Assembly: GCA_043553855.1 (NCBI GenBank)
Contig: CP121336.1
Coordinates: 3,162,001-3,226,000 of the forward strand
Direction: 5' to 3'
From: JAUIAS01 sp030425395
GTDB taxonomy: Bacteria > Pseudomonadota > Alphaproteobacteria > Rhodobacterales > Rhodobacteraceae
DNA length: 64,000 nucleotides
Shown: positions 25,679 through 34,997 of the stretch, one piece after another
Layout of the letters: the number at the start of each line of letters is the position of its first letter
Numbering within the stretch: the stretch's first letter is position 1
The notes under the pieces: model-generated
Told to the model about the DNA's origin: nothing
What the model saw: only the letters and a program-made list of their open reading frames with translations
The model's database searches: none
Program-made: the position numbers and the translations under genes

Positions 25679-28600
25679 TGGCGACGATAGTTCTGTCGGC
25701 GGCTGGAGCCGCAATCGGGAGCGGCATAGGCGGCACGGTGGCGGGGATTTCCTCGGCCGTTGTCGGGCGCGCGGTCGGAGCGACGCTGGGCCGGATGATC
25801 GACGAAAGGATCATGGGCACGGGATCCGAGCCCGTGGTCACCGGCAAGGTGGATCGGCTGCGCCTGACCGGCGCGGCGGAGGGTGCGGCGGTGCCGGTGA
25901 TCTTTGGCCGTGTGCGGGTCGGCGGGCAGGTGATCTGGGCGTCGGATTTCATCGAGACGGCCACCGTATCGGGTGGGGGCAGCGGCAAGGGGGCACCGCG
26001 CCAGCCGCAGACGACGTCTTACAGCTACGCGGTGAGCCTTGCGATTGCGCTCTGCGAGGGTGAGATCAGCCACGTTGCGCGGGTCTGGGCGGATGGCGAG
26101 GAAATCGCGCCGTCCGATCTGGGCATGACGGTTTATCGCGGCGATGCCCGGCAGTTGCCCGATCCGGTGATGGAGTCGGTTGAGGGCGCGGGTATGGTGC
26201 CCGCTTATCGCGGCACGGCCTATGTGGTGATCGAGGATCTGGCGCTGGAGCGGTTCGGCAACCGGGTGCCGCAGTTTTCCTTTGAGGTGGTGCGGGTCTG
26301 TGCGGCGTCGTCCGAGCCGGGCGACGTTCTGGCGCGCACCGTCCGCGCGGTCGCGATGATCCCCGGCACCGGGGAATACGCGCTGGCCACCACGCCGGTC
26401 TATTACTCGGGGGGGCCGGGGCAGGCGTGGCCCGCCAATGTCAATACCGCGCTGGGCGTGCCGGATTTCAGCGGTTCCCTGACCGCGCTTGAGGCCGAGG
26501 CTCCGGCGCTGGAGGCGGCATCGCTGGTGGTGTCGTGGTTCGGTGACGATCTGCGTTGCGGGGCCTGCCAGTTGCGCCCCAAGGTGGAAAGCCGCGCCGC
26601 CGAAGGGCAGGGCATGCCGTGGATCGTGTCGGGGCTGGGCCGGGCGCAGGCGGGCGAGGTGCCGCGCGTGGACGATCGTGTCATCTATGGTGGCACCCCT
26701 GCGGATACGTCGGTGATCGAGGCGATTGCCGCGATGCAGGACGCGGGCAAGCGGGTGATGTTCTATCCTTTCGTGCTGATGGAGCAACAGGAGGGCAACG
26801 GGCGGGCCGATCCCTATGGCGGCGAGGAACAGCCCGTGATGCCGTGGCGCGGGCGGATCACCGCGTCGGTGGCTCCGGGGCGCGCGGGGTCGCCGGACGG
26901 CACGGCGGCAATGGCGGACGAGGTGGCGGCTTTCTTTGGAACCGCGCAAGCGTCGGATTTCGCGGTGTCGCCGGGGGCTGTGGCCTATTCCGGGCCGGAT
27001 GAGTGGGGGTTCCGACGCTTCATTCTGCATTATGCGGCGCTTTGCGCGGCGGCGGGCGGGGTCGAGGCGTTTTGCATCGGATCGGAGATGCGGGGTCTGA
27101 CAACCTTGCGCGGAGCGGGCAACAGTTTTCCGGCCGTGGCGCAGTTGCAGGCGCTGGCGGCCGAGGTGCGTTCGATCCTCGGGCCGGAGGTCAAGATCGG
27201 CTATGCCGCTGACTGGTCGGAATATTTCGGATATCATCCGCAGGACGGATCGGGGGATGTGTTCTTTCACCTTGATCCGCTTTGGGCGGATGACTCCATA
27301 GATTTCATCGGGATCGACAATTACATGCCCGTGTCGGATTGGCGCGACGAACCCGGTCATGCGGATGCCGGATGGGGCGGTATTCACAACACCGGTTACC
27401 TGACCGCGAACGTCGCAGGCGGCGAGGGTTATGACTGGTATTACACCGGCCCCGAGGCCCGCGCGGCACAGCGGCGCATACCGATCGTGGACGATGCCCA
27501 CGGTGAACACTGGATCTGGCGATATAAGGATATTCGCGGCTGGTGGGAGCATCAGCACCACGACCGCGTGGCCGGTGTGCGTGCCGATGAAGCCACCGAT
27601 TGGGAGCCGATGTCCAAGCCGGTCTGGTTTACCGAATTGGGGTGCGCGGCGGTGGACAAGGGCACCAACGCCCCCAACAGGTTTGTCGATCTGCGCAGTT
27701 CCGAGAGCGGATTGCCGCCCTATTCGGACGGCGGGCGCGATGATCTGATCCAGATCCAGTATCTGCAGGCGATGGAGCGGTATTGGACGGACCCGGCCCA
27801 CAACCCGGTATCGCCGCACTATGAGGGGCCGATGGTGGATATGTCGCGCGCGTTCGTCTGGGCATGGGACGCGCGACCGTTTCCGTTTTTTCCCAACAAC
27901 GGCGCGCTGTGGGCGGATGGGGTGAATTTCCATCGTGGTCACTGGATCAACGGGCGTTTGTCGGTGCAGACCCTGGCCGATGTGGTGGCCGAAATTTGCG
28001 CCCGCGCCGGGCTTTGCGATATTGACGTGTCTGGACTGGTGGGGGTGGTCCGCGGCTATGCGGTGGACGCGGTTTCGGACGCGCGCGCGATGTTGCAGCC
28101 CTTGATGCTGAGCCACGGGTTCGACGCGGTCGAGCGGGACGGGGTTCTGCGCTTTGTCATGCGGGGGGATGCTGCGGTATTTTCCCTGCGCGCCGACGAT
28201 ATCGTGGCCGAGGGAGAGACCGACGGGCAGGCGGAATTTACCCGCGCGGCGCAGGCCGAACAATCCGGGCGCGTGCGGCTGCGGTTCACCGAAGCGGACG
28301 CCGATCACGAGGCGGTGGCCGAAGAGGCGGTGCTGCCCGATGAGGCCACCCATGCCGTTGCCGGTAGCGAGATGCCTCTGTCGATGACCCGCGCCGAGGG
28401 CCGCGCGGTGGCCGAACGCTGGCTGAGCGAGGCGCGGCTGGCGCGCGACGGAATGCGGGTGTCGCTGCCGCCGTCGCGTCAGGAGATCGGCGCGGGCGAT
28501 CTGATCGCGCTGGAGGGGCAAACCGGGCTGTGGCGGGTGGACCGGCTTGAGCAGGCCGAGTTCCAGAGCGCCGAGGCGGTGCGGGTCGATCCCGCGCTGT

Positions 28601-29589
28601 ACCGCCGGCGGATCGTTCAGGAGCCATTGCCGCGCGCGCGGGCTTTCGTGGCACCGGTGCCGGTGGTGGCGCATTTCCTTGACCTGCCTTTGATCCGGGG
28701 GGACGAAGCCGCGCACGCGCCGCATCTGGCGGTGTCGGGTGATCCGTGGCCGGGGCGTGTGGCGGTTTACGGGGCGGATGCCGATGAGGGCTATGCGCTT
28801 GAGCAGGTGCAGGCCGCGCGGGCCACGATGGGCCGCACGTTGACCCCGCTGCGGCGTGCGCCGTCGGACCGGTGGGACGACGGAGATGCGCTGGAGGTCA
28901 GGATGCTGGCGGGCAGCCTGGAAAGCCGAACCCGCGGCGCGGTGCTCAACGGGGCCAATATCGCGGCGATCGGAGACGGAAGCCACGGAAATTGGGAGGT
29001 GTTCCAGTTTGCCGAGGCTGAATTGGTCGAGACGGATACCTATTGGCTGCGGGGGCGGTTGCGCGGGCTGGCGGGCAGCGACGGGGTGATGCCGGACGTC
29101 TGGCCCGAAGGATCATGGGTGGTGCTGCTGGACGGGGCGGTGGGGCAGACCGATCTGCCGCCATCCCTGCGCCGGGTTGCGCGGCATTACCGGATCGGCC
29201 CGGCCCGGCGGCCGCTGAGCGACCCGACCTATCAGCATCGGGTGGAGGCGTTCGACGGCAACGGGCTGCGGCCCTTGTCCCCGTGTCATGTGCGGGCCGA
29301 ACCGGTGAGCGGCGGGGTTGCCTTGCGCTGGGTGCGGCGCGGGCGGATCGACGCCGATGGCTGGGACGCGCCAGAGATCCCGCTGGGCGAAGCGGGCGAG
29401 GCCTATGCGGTCCGGGTTTTTGCAGGGCAGGGTTTGCTGCGCGAGACGGTGACCGAAGGGCCGGAATGGACGTATGGCGCGGCGGAGATCGCAGCGGATG
29501 GCGGCGCGGGGCTGCGCCGGATCGAAGTGGCGCAGGTATCGTCGAGCTATGGCGCGGGACCGGCGGCGGCGATCACGATCACGGTGTGA
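25678..29589 (+). CDS. GTA megatron protein (gp15), host-contact tail tip with TIM-barrel glycosidase-like domain
   Basis: This 1303-residue protein is the largest in the cluster. The N-terminus (about residues 1-45) is Gly/Ala-rich and hydrophobic, as in phage tip proteins that insert into membranes. A conserved VPVIFGRVRVGGQVIWASDF block follows. Residues of roughly 400-720 form a TIM-barrel glycoside-hydrolase-like domain (GSEMRGLTTLRG, SVDD-like IDFIGIDNYMP and KPVWFTELGC). A phage-tail_3 region and a C-terminal FnIII-like part come last. Known GTA megatrons span tube to tip and contact the outer membrane. It starts inside the gp14 stop. Confidence 0.93.
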   Translation: MATIVLSAAGAAIGSGIGGTVAGISSAVVGRAVGATLGRMIDERIMGTGSEPVVTGKVDRLRLTGAAEGAAVPVIFGRVRVGGQVIWASDFIETATVSGGGSGKGAPRQPQTTSYSYAVSLAIALCEGEISHVARVWADGEEIAPSDLGMTVYRGDARQLPDPVMESVEGAGMVPAYRGTAYVVIEDLALERFGNRVPQFSFEVVRVCAASSEPGDVLARTVRAVAMIPGTGEYALATTPVYYSGGPGQAWPANVNTALGVPDFSGSLTALEAEAPALEAASLVVSWFGDDLRCGACQLRPKVESRAAEGQGMPWIVSGLGRAQAGEVPRVDDRVIYGGTPADTSVIEAIAAMQDAGKRVMFYPFVLMEQQEGNGRADPYGGEEQPVMPWRGRITASVAPGRAGSPDGTAAMADEVAAFFGTAQASDFAVSPGAVAYSGPDEWGFRRFILHYAALCAAAGGVEAFCIGSEMRGLTTLRGAGNSFPAVAQLQALAAEVRSILGPEVKIGYAADWSEYFGYHPQDGSGDVFFHLDPLWADDSIDFIGIDNYMPVSDWRDEPGHADAGWGGIHNTGYLTANVAGGEGYDWYYTGPEARAAQRRIPIVDDAHGEHWIWRYKDIRGWWEHQHHDRVAGVRADEATDWEPMSKPVWFTELGCAAVDKGTNAPNRFVDLRSSESGLPPYSDGGRDDLIQIQYLQAMERYWTDPAHNPVSPHYEGPMVDMSRAFVWAWDARPFPFFPNNGALWADGVNFHRGHWINGRLSVQTLADVVAEICARAGLCDIDVSGLVGVVRGYAVDAVSDARAMLQPLMLSHGFDAVERDGVLRFVMRGDAAVFSLRADDIVAEGETDGQAEFTRAAQAEQSGRVRLRFTEADADHEAVAEEAVLPDEATHAVAGSEMPLSMTRAEGRAVAERWLSEARLARDGMRVSLPPSRQEIGAGDLIALEGQTGLWRVDRLEQAEFQSAEAVRVDPALYRRRIVQEPLPRARAFVAPVPVVAHFLDLPLIRGDEAAHAPHLAVSGDPWPGRVAVYGADADEGYALEQVQAARATMGRTLTPLRRAPSDRWDDGDALEVRMLAGSLESRTRGAVLNGANIAAIGDGSHGNWEVFQFAEAELVETDTYWLRGRLRGLAGSDGVMPDVWPEGSWVVLLDGAVGQTDLPPSLRRVARHYRIGPARRPLSDPTYQHRVEAFDGNGLRPLSPCHVRAEPVSGGVALRWVRRGRIDADGWDAPEIPLGEAGEAYAVRVFAGQGLLRETVTEGPEWTYGAAEIAADGGAGLRRIEVAQVSSSYGAGPAAAITITV

Positions 29590-29593
29590 TCCG

Positions 29594-29869
29594 GTGTTGC
29601 CGCTCATCTACGGGGATGTGGCGGCTCTGGCGCGCGCGATGATCCGCGCGCCAGAGCCGGAATGGGCGGCGATGGTGGCCCGTGCCTTTACCCGCGCGCG
29701 GATCGCGGGGCTGTATCGGCGCGCAGAAGGCCGACCGCACCCGCGCTGGGGCGATGGCAGCGTGGAGGCGGCGGTATCGGGCTGGCCCAAGGCGCCGGAG
29801 CCGGGATTTGACAACGCGCGCTGGCGGCGCGCGGTTGTGGTGGTGTTGGGGGGCGTGTCAGGCCGGTAG
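29594..29869 (+). CDS. Small conserved protein at the end of the GTA cluster
   Basis: This is a frame of about 91 residues starting at GTG 29594 (or TTG 29597), five nt after the megatron stop. It contains LPLIYGDVAALARAMIRAPE and the helical AAMVARAFTRARIAGLYRR. A short gene of this kind follows gp15 in other Rhodobacterales GTA clusters, and its function is unknown. No ATG is available, so a non-ATG start is needed. A GCGCGGC/GCCGCGC hairpin lies just downstream without a T-run. Confidence 0.65.
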   Translation: MLPLIYGDVAALARAMIRAPEPEWAAMVARAFTRARIAGLYRRAEGRPHPRWGDGSVEAAVSGWPKAPEPGFDNARWRRAVVVVLGGVSGR

Positions 29870-29912
29870 CCGGTGAAGCGCGCGGCGTGGGCCGCGCCTC
29901 AATGCGGTCGTG

Positions 29913-30647
29913 TCAATCGCGGCTCGGGTGTGGGCTGGTGATCCGGATACGAAGAATGTGACTGACGTAAAAATTCGACAGGATTTCGTCGATTACGGGG
30001 GAAGTTTCGCGACCGGAGAGCACTGGATCGCCGATCCAGCCGGAGGCGAGATCAATGCTGAAATTCCAGATGCGACGCCCCGAAACCGGATGTGGCGGGT
30101 AGAGTGTGCTGCTGACCTGATGGGCATTCATCGCCAGCAGCGGATCGGGCTGCCCGAAAAAGCTGTTGCCCTGATCGAAATCCCCTTTGTTTGCAATGAA
30201 GACGATTTTTCCGGAGGGGGTTGCGACATTGAGCTTGTGCGCGGTCTCGCGGACATCATTCCAGATCTCTTCGGGAATGACACCGGCGGAGGGGATTCCC
30301 CTGAAATGCAGGGGAATGCCGAACCCGCCTTTCATGTCAGCGGTGTCGAACCAGATTTGCAGGATCAGATCGAGCGGCGGGCCGCCGAGCATGCCGCTTC
30401 GGGCGACCGTGAAGAGTTCGGTCTTGACGGTGTGAACCTCGATGAACGGCAGGTGCGGTTCGTCGTAGTCCACGATCGGAGGGGCCATGATGCGGGTATC
30501 CTGCAAGCCGCTTGCCGTGAGCTCCGCCCACGACCCTGCAAGGTCAGCAATCGGGGCGTCGTGGTGTCGCGAGGCGATCCATTTGAAGCTGGCATAGAAC
30601 GCGTCAGCCAATTGGTGGATGGTGTATTCGGTTTCGGGCGACAACAT
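29913..30647 (-). CDS. Hypothetical protein
   Basis: This 244-residue soluble protein was not recognised. It has no signal peptide or membrane helix. Visible traits are an N-terminal helix (IHQLADAFYASFKWI), a PPIVDYDEPHLPFIEVHTVKTE segment and several beta-like stretches ending in SNFYVSHILRIRI. It runs against the GTA cluster from the cysE side and converges with the last GTA gene, 43 nt apart. Its start is divergent from cysE. Nothing ties it to GTA function except position. Confidence 0.65.
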   Translation of the reverse strand: MLSPETEYTIHQLADAFYASFKWIASRHHDAPIADLAGSWAELTASGLQDTRIMAPPIVDYDEPHLPFIEVHTVKTELFTVARSGMLGGPPLDLILQIWFDTADMKGGFGIPLHFRGIPSAGVIPEEIWNDVRETAHKLNVATPSGKIVFIANKGDFDQGNSFFGQPDPLLAMNAHQVSSTLYPPHPVSGRRIWNFSIDLASGWIGDPVLSGRETSPVIDEILSNFYVSHILRIRITSPHPSRD

Positions 30648-30805
30648 GGGGCAGTCCTGACCGGGCGGGGCCGAAGCGGGCGGGGATCGTTTCGCATTTT
30701 AGCTGCCACTCATTTTAGGTGCCGCTGGGGGTGTGAAATCAACCCAAAGTTTTGTGCCGTTCCGACCCATCGCGATCCGTGAAAATCCACATCACGCATT
30801 TGCGT

Positions 30806-30835
30806 TTGTGAATTTCTAACCTAAGTGACTATGCT
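30806..30835 (+). promoter_or_regulatory. Predicted sigma70-type promoter of cysE
   Basis: TTGTGA (30806-30811) and TATGCT (30830-30835) are 18 nt apart. The predicted start is about 17 nt before the cysE ATG, leaving just the GGAGG ribosome-binding site in the leader. Confidence 0.55.
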
Positions 30836-30858
30836 AGAGTGAAACGGAGGATAGCGGC

Positions 30859-31683
30859 ATGGCTGAGAGACGCGCGAAGATTGCCCCGGTCGATCCGGTC
30901 TGGGACCGGATTACCCATGAAGCCCGCGAGGCGGTGCGGATTGAGCCATTGATGGGCGGGCTGGTGCATGCCTGTATCCTGCACCACCGCACGCTGGACA
31001 AGGCGCTGTCCTACCGGATCGCGGCCAAGCTGAGCTCGAACGAAATGTCGATGGTTCTGCTGCGCGAGATCGCAGAGGAAGCCTATGCCGAGGCCCCCGA
31101 ACTCATTGAGGCGGCGCGGGCGGATCTTGTGGCTGTTTACGAACGCGATCCGGCGTGCCACCGGCTGTTGCAGCCGATCCTGTATTTCAAGGGATATCAG
31201 GCGATGCAGGCTTACCGTGTAGGCCATTGGCTGTGGACGCAGGGCAAATACGATCTGGCCTATTTCTTCCAGATGCGGGTGTCCGAGATCTTTGGCATGG
31301 ATATCCATCCCGCGGCGCGGATCGGAAAGGGCATCATGATCGACCACGCCCATTCCATCGTGATCGGCGAGACGGCGGTTGTCGGTGACAATGTGTCGAT
31401 GCTGCATTCGGTGACGCTGGGCGGGACCGGCAAGGAAGAGCAGGACCGCCACCCCAAGATCGGCGACGGGGTTCTGATCGGAGCGGGGGCCAAGGTTCTT
31501 GGCAATATCAAGGTCGGTCATTGTTCGCGGATCGCGGCGGGGTCCGTGGTTCTGGACGAGGTGCCGCCGTGCAAGACCGTGGCGGGCATTCCGGCACGGA
31601 TTGTTGGCGAGGCGGGCTGTGATCAGCCGTCGGTCAAGATGGACCAGCGTTTTGGTCTTGCAGAGACCCGCACGGCTGAGTGA
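30859..31683 (+). CDS. cysE: Serine O-acetyltransferase
   Basis: This 274-residue enzyme has a helical N-terminal half (EMSMVLLREIAEEAYAEAPEL) and a left-handed beta-helix of hexapeptide repeats from about residue 155. That part includes IGKGIMIDHAHSIVIGET and GGTGKEEQDRHPKIGDGV, where the active His residues lie. It makes O-acetylserine, the first step of cysteine synthesis. The start follows GGAGGATAGCGGC. A terminator begins 26 nt after the stop. It marks the right border of the GTA region, as in other roseobacters. Confidence 0.93.
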   Translation: MAERRAKIAPVDPVWDRITHEAREAVRIEPLMGGLVHACILHHRTLDKALSYRIAAKLSSNEMSMVLLREIAEEAYAEAPELIEAARADLVAVYERDPACHRLLQPILYFKGYQAMQAYRVGHWLWTQGKYDLAYFFQMRVSEIFGMDIHPAARIGKGIMIDHAHSIVIGETAVVGDNVSMLHSVTLGGTGKEEQDRHPKIGDGVLIGAGAKVLGNIKVGHCSRIAAGSVVLDEVPPCKTVAGIPARIVGEAGCDQPSVKMDQRFGLAETRTAE

Positions 31684-31709
31684 TCCCTGAACTCTTGTGG
31701 TTTTGAATG

Positions 31710-31740
31710 CGCCGTTCCCGTAGGGGGGGCGGCGTTTTTT
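31710..31740 (+). terminator. Rho-independent terminator of cysE
   Basis: A CGCCG/CGGCG stem (31710-31714 with 31730-31734), with a C-rich/G-rich inner part, is followed by TTTTTT at 31735-31740. Confidence 0.8.
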
Positions 31741-31790
31741 ATTGGCTCGGGCATCTGTGGTTGGGTGGTTTTGGCCGGGTTTGGCGGTAC

Positions 31791-31808
31791 TGCACCCGAA
31801 AATGCACC
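31791..31808. repeat. Short tandem motif TGCACC, 12-bp spacing
   Basis: TGCACC occurs at 31791-31796 and again at 31803-31808, one helical turn apart. The flanking 31741-31977 sequence has no gene I can support. A similar one-turn-spaced motif (TTACCC...TACCCC) lies near the tRNA-Asn at 40.92 kb. Such arm-type patterns are common beside tyrosine-recombinase attachment sites, but no integrase is present. Confidence 0.35.
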
Positions 31809-31977
31809 AACCTTTACGTGAAAAACCATGATGGCGCAAAATTTGGCGGATCTCCCTACTTGACGGATTGCAGGGCGATACCGACACTTTATAGCACGCC
31901 TGCCGTGGGGTCATTTTCAGTCCCGCATTTTCAGCAGTCGCGTTTTTGATTTTGAATTATATTGAGGACAGCCGTCT

Positions 31978-33306
31978 ATGTGGATTGTGTACACAACCAA
32001 ACCCGGCGACACGATGGATACGATCATCGGAAAGCACCGGATCAAGGACCCTGCCACCGTCCTGACCCATAAGGCAAACAAGGGCATCTACAAGGATCTC
32101 AAGGCGGGCAAGGAACTGCCCAAGGGCACCAAGGTCACCATCCCCGACCCCAAGGGCAAGGTTTACGTGGTCAAGACCAAGTCCGGCGTCAAGCACATGA
32201 ACGAGGCGACCTACAAGGCGTATCTCAAGGAAGTGCATGTGAAGATGGACGAGGCCATCTTCAAGCTCAAGCAGAAGTTGACCTATGCGCAGGGGCGCCA
32301 TGACGCGCAGATCAAGATCAACGACGATCAATGGTTCGTGGCGGCCTGTGTCAGTCTGGTCAATCGCGTGCCCGAACCAAAATCCCGCAAGAAGGCGGAA
32401 TCGGCGTTCAGTTCGGCGGAAAAGGCCTGCAAGGCGCGGAACTACAAGGCATTTGAAAAGACCATTGAGCCTGCCAATGTGGCCATTTCAAAATATTCGA
32501 ACGAGGTTTTGAACTGGATCGAGGGGATCATCAACGCCGGTGAAGGCACAGTGACCGTGTTGGAAGGGGTCAAAAGCGTTGGCATGGTCTGTGGCGCGGT
32601 GGCCGCGACAACCGTGATCGCGCCGGTGGGTCTGACGGCGGGTATCCTGACCGGCGCAGGTGTCGGCGCGGGCACGTCGATGACCTTTGACGGGTTCGAC
32701 AACATCGGCCGGGTGGCCGCGGGGACCAAGCCGCGATCGGTGGATGACACTCTCAAACGTGCGGCGGGCAGCGCGCTGGCCGGGGCCGCGGGGGCGGCGG
32801 TGGTTGGCGTCATCATGAAATACGCGGGCCCCCATATCGTGAAATTCGCCACCTCGAACAAGTTTCTCGAAAATCAGGTGAAGCGGATCATTTCCAACGG
32901 GCCGTTGAACCTGAACGAGCTTTACGCCGCCGAGGTGAAGGTGATGGTGCAAAAGCTCGGGATCAACAGCACCGATGCGCTGATCAAGGCGCGCGGCGGC
33001 ATCATGGGTATTGCGGTCAGCAAGTTCTTGATGCGGGTGACGATGGGATCGCTCAACAAATATCTGGGCAGCGGCAAATGGCTCACCGACCAGATCACCA
33101 AATGGGTGACGGGCGATGTCAAACGGGTTTCCGGAAAAGATCCCAACAAGACCGCGCAAGCCTTTGCCAGCGATCTCACCGCGTCCGGAGAGATGGACAG
33201 CGTGTTCGACAGCATCGTGAAGGACAACAAGAAACAGTTGTTGGCGGCGCTGCGCGAGGAAATCAAGGCGGTGGCTTTGGTCGAGTTGAAAAAGCAGAAG
33301 GCGTGA
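31978..33306 (+). CDS. LysM-like N-terminal domain protein with Gly/Ala-rich hydrophobic core, possible membrane-targeting effector
   Basis: This 442-residue protein has no signal peptide. Residues 4-58 resemble a LysM module (VYTTKPGDTMDTIIGKH, then KELPKGTKVTIPDP). Residues 60-190 are Lys-rich and helical. Two Gly/Ala-rich hydrophobic stretches follow, near 198-232 (AVAATTVIAPVGLTAGI) and 258-280 (GSALAGAAGAAVVGVIMKY), like membrane-inserting hairpins. A charged helical C-terminus ends LKKQKA. A LysM head without a Sec signal is seen on proteins carried by phage tails, type VI systems or extracellular injection particles. That role is inference. It lies at the edge of an IS-rich region. A CAGGCGGGC/GCCCGCCTG hairpin follows at 33317-33339. 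Confidence 0.65.
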   Translation: MWIVYTTKPGDTMDTIIGKHRIKDPATVLTHKANKGIYKDLKAGKELPKGTKVTIPDPKGKVYVVKTKSGVKHMNEATYKAYLKEVHVKMDEAIFKLKQKLTYAQGRHDAQIKINDDQWFVAACVSLVNRVPEPKSRKKAESAFSSAEKACKARNYKAFEKTIEPANVAISKYSNEVLNWIEGIINAGEGTVTVLEGVKSVGMVCGAVAATTVIAPVGLTAGILTGAGVGAGTSMTFDGFDNIGRVAAGTKPRSVDDTLKRAAGSALAGAAGAAVVGVIMKYAGPHIVKFATSNKFLENQVKRIISNGPLNLNELYAAEVKVMVQKLGINSTDALIKARGGIMGIAVSKFLMRVTMGSLNKYLGSGKWLTDQITKWVTGDVKRVSGKDPNKTAQAFASDLTASGEMDSVFDSIVKDNKKQLLAALREEIKAVALVELKKQKA

Positions 33307-33560
33307 TGCCGGGGGGCAGGCGGGCAGGCCGCCCGCCTGTTCGGCACGGGCCGGGTGTGCTTTTGGCCGGATGATCCTGTTGCGCTGATTGTGTATGGCG
33401 GGCTTTGGCGCGTTCAGTCGCGTTGCCGCGTGGCTGGCGTTGGGGGGACCACACCTGCGAGGTGGGGCCGAAGGATTTGCGCCCAGTTTGTTGATTGTCA
33501 CCGAGAACTGACCCGGTATTTTCACCAAGATTTGACCCACCCTCAGTTATGCGCCTTGGT

Positions 33561-34352
33561 CTATGACGCGGTCAATGTTTTGGTCTCCTTTGCTGTTTTC
33601 TTTGCAGCCTCTGAGCTGGCCTTGAAGCGATAGCTGTCGTTGCCTGTTTCGAGGATGTGGCAGCGGTGGGTTAGCCGATCCAAGAGAGCCGTGGTCATCT
33701 TTGCATCCCCAAAGACCTGTGCCCACTCTGAGAAGCTGAGGTTGGTGGTGATGATCACGCTGGTGCGCTCGTAAAGCTTACTGAGCAGGTGGAAGAGTAG
33801 CGCCCCGCCAGATGAACTGAACGGCAGGTAGCCAAGCTCGTCCAAGATGACCAAGTCGACTTTGGTCAGCATCTCAGCCAGTTTCCCAGCCTTTCCAAGC
33901 GCTTTCTCTTGTTCCAGCGCATTGACCAATTCCACGGTCGAGAAGAAGCGGACCTTGCGTCTGTGGTGCTCGATAGCTTGTACCCCGATTGCGGTGGCCG
34001 TGTGGCTTTTGCCCGTCCCTGGACCGCCGATTAGGACCACGTTCTCGGCAGCCTCGATAAACTCGCATCGATGCAGCTGTCTGACTGTTGCCTCGTTGAT
34101 CTCACTGGACGCAAAGTCAAAGCCGGTGAGGTCTTTGTATGCGGGGAAACGGGCGACCTTCGTGTGGTAGGCAATGGACCGCACTTCGCGTTCCGCAATC
34201 TCGGCCTTGAGGAGCTGTGACAACATTGGTGTGGCGGCCTCGAATGCTGGCGCGCCTTGGGCGACCAAATCTTCGACCGCATTTGCCATGCCGTAGAGCT
34301 TGAGACTGCGCAGCATGATCACAATGGAGGCGCCTGCTGGATCATGACGCAT
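33561..34352 (-). CDS. istB: IS21-family helper ATPase IstB
   Basis: This 263-residue AAA+ protein has Walker A GGPGTGKSHTA, Walker B VDLVILDELGYLPF and the IstB signature TSVIITTNLSFSEWAQVFGD with LLDRLTHR. IstB oligomerises on target DNA and activates the IstA transposase. It overlaps the end of istA by 11 nt, the usual IS21 arrangement. The gene looks intact. Confidence 0.93.
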   Translation of the reverse strand: MRHDPAGASIVIMLRSLKLYGMANAVEDLVAQGAPAFEAATPMLSQLLKAEIAEREVRSIAYHTKVARFPAYKDLTGFDFASSEINEATVRQLHRCEFIEAAENVVLIGGPGTGKSHTATAIGVQAIEHHRRKVRFFSTVELVNALEQEKALGKAGKLAEMLTKVDLVILDELGYLPFSSSGGALLFHLLSKLYERTSVIITTNLSFSEWAQVFGDAKMTTALLDRLTHRCHILETGNDSYRFKASSEAAKKTAKETKTLTAS

Positions 34353-34997
34353 GGCGCTTCTCCCCGGTCTGTCTCAACCCATCATAGCGATCGACGTTGG
34401 CCTCTGGCGTTGTCTGCAATGCCAGTGCGTCCGGCGGGTCGACCTCGGGATGATCTGTTGGTCTGCGATCAATCAATCGATGCAGCAGGTTCAGGATATG
34501 CGTCTTGGTGGGCACGCCTGCGTCCAGAGCCAGTTCTACTGCGCACAGGACGTCTTCTTCGTTATGCTGAAGAACCAGTGACAGGATGTCGACCATCTCC
34601 CGGTCGCCACCTTCCTTGCGCAGCATATGATCCTGAAGCCGACGGAAGGCATCCGGCATCTCGGTGAACGGTGCGCCGTTACGAAGCGCGCCCGGTTTGC
34701 GTTGGATAACAGCGAGATAGTGACGCCAGTCATAGATAACCTTGCCGGGTTTGCGATGAGACCGGTCAATAATCCGCACATGTTCGCAGACCGTTTGCCC
34801 TTCAGCGACGACGACCAGCCGATCAGGGTAGACATGCAGACTGACACGACGATTTGCAAAGCTGGCAGGCACGCTGTAGCGATTGCGTTCGAAGGTGATC
34901 AGGCAGGTTGGTGATACGCGTTTGCTATGTTCGATGAACCCGTCGAAGGCGGGCGGCAGCGCCATCAGCATGGGCTTCTCGGCTTCCCACACGTCAG

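Larger units (their letters stand above)
15448..29869 (+). mobile_element. Gene transfer agent structural gene cluster (RcGTA type), full-length
   Basis: Eighteen same-strand genes with overlapping or nearly touching ends follow the order of the Rhodobacter capsulatus GTA: small and large terminase, portal, gp3.5, protease, capsid, adaptor, stopper, tail terminator, tail tube, gp10, gp10.1, tape measure, distal tail, hub, peptidase, megatron and a short trailing gene. None is visibly broken. No integrase, replication or lysis gene is included, as expected for a GTA that packages random host DNA. Head spike, lysis and regulator genes lie elsewhere in known GTA genomes. Confidence 0.93.

Noticed and set aside
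25585..28986. 1133-codon minus-strand open frame inside gp15
   Set aside because: It is fully antisense to a clearly recognised GTA gene, is Arg/His-rich, and has no domain. It is a GC-skew shadow.
3820..31740. Near-identical stem-loops after tig and cysE as a special shared regulator
   Set aside because: Both are plain rho-independent terminators with GC-rich stems. The similarity of about 20 bases in GC-rich sequence is not enough to claim a family.
33307..33490. Small open frame between the LysM-like gene and IS21
   Set aside because: It runs into IS21 terminal repeat sequence and lacks a ribosome-binding site. Only a hairpin at 33317-33339 was kept, as a note in the LysM-like entry.
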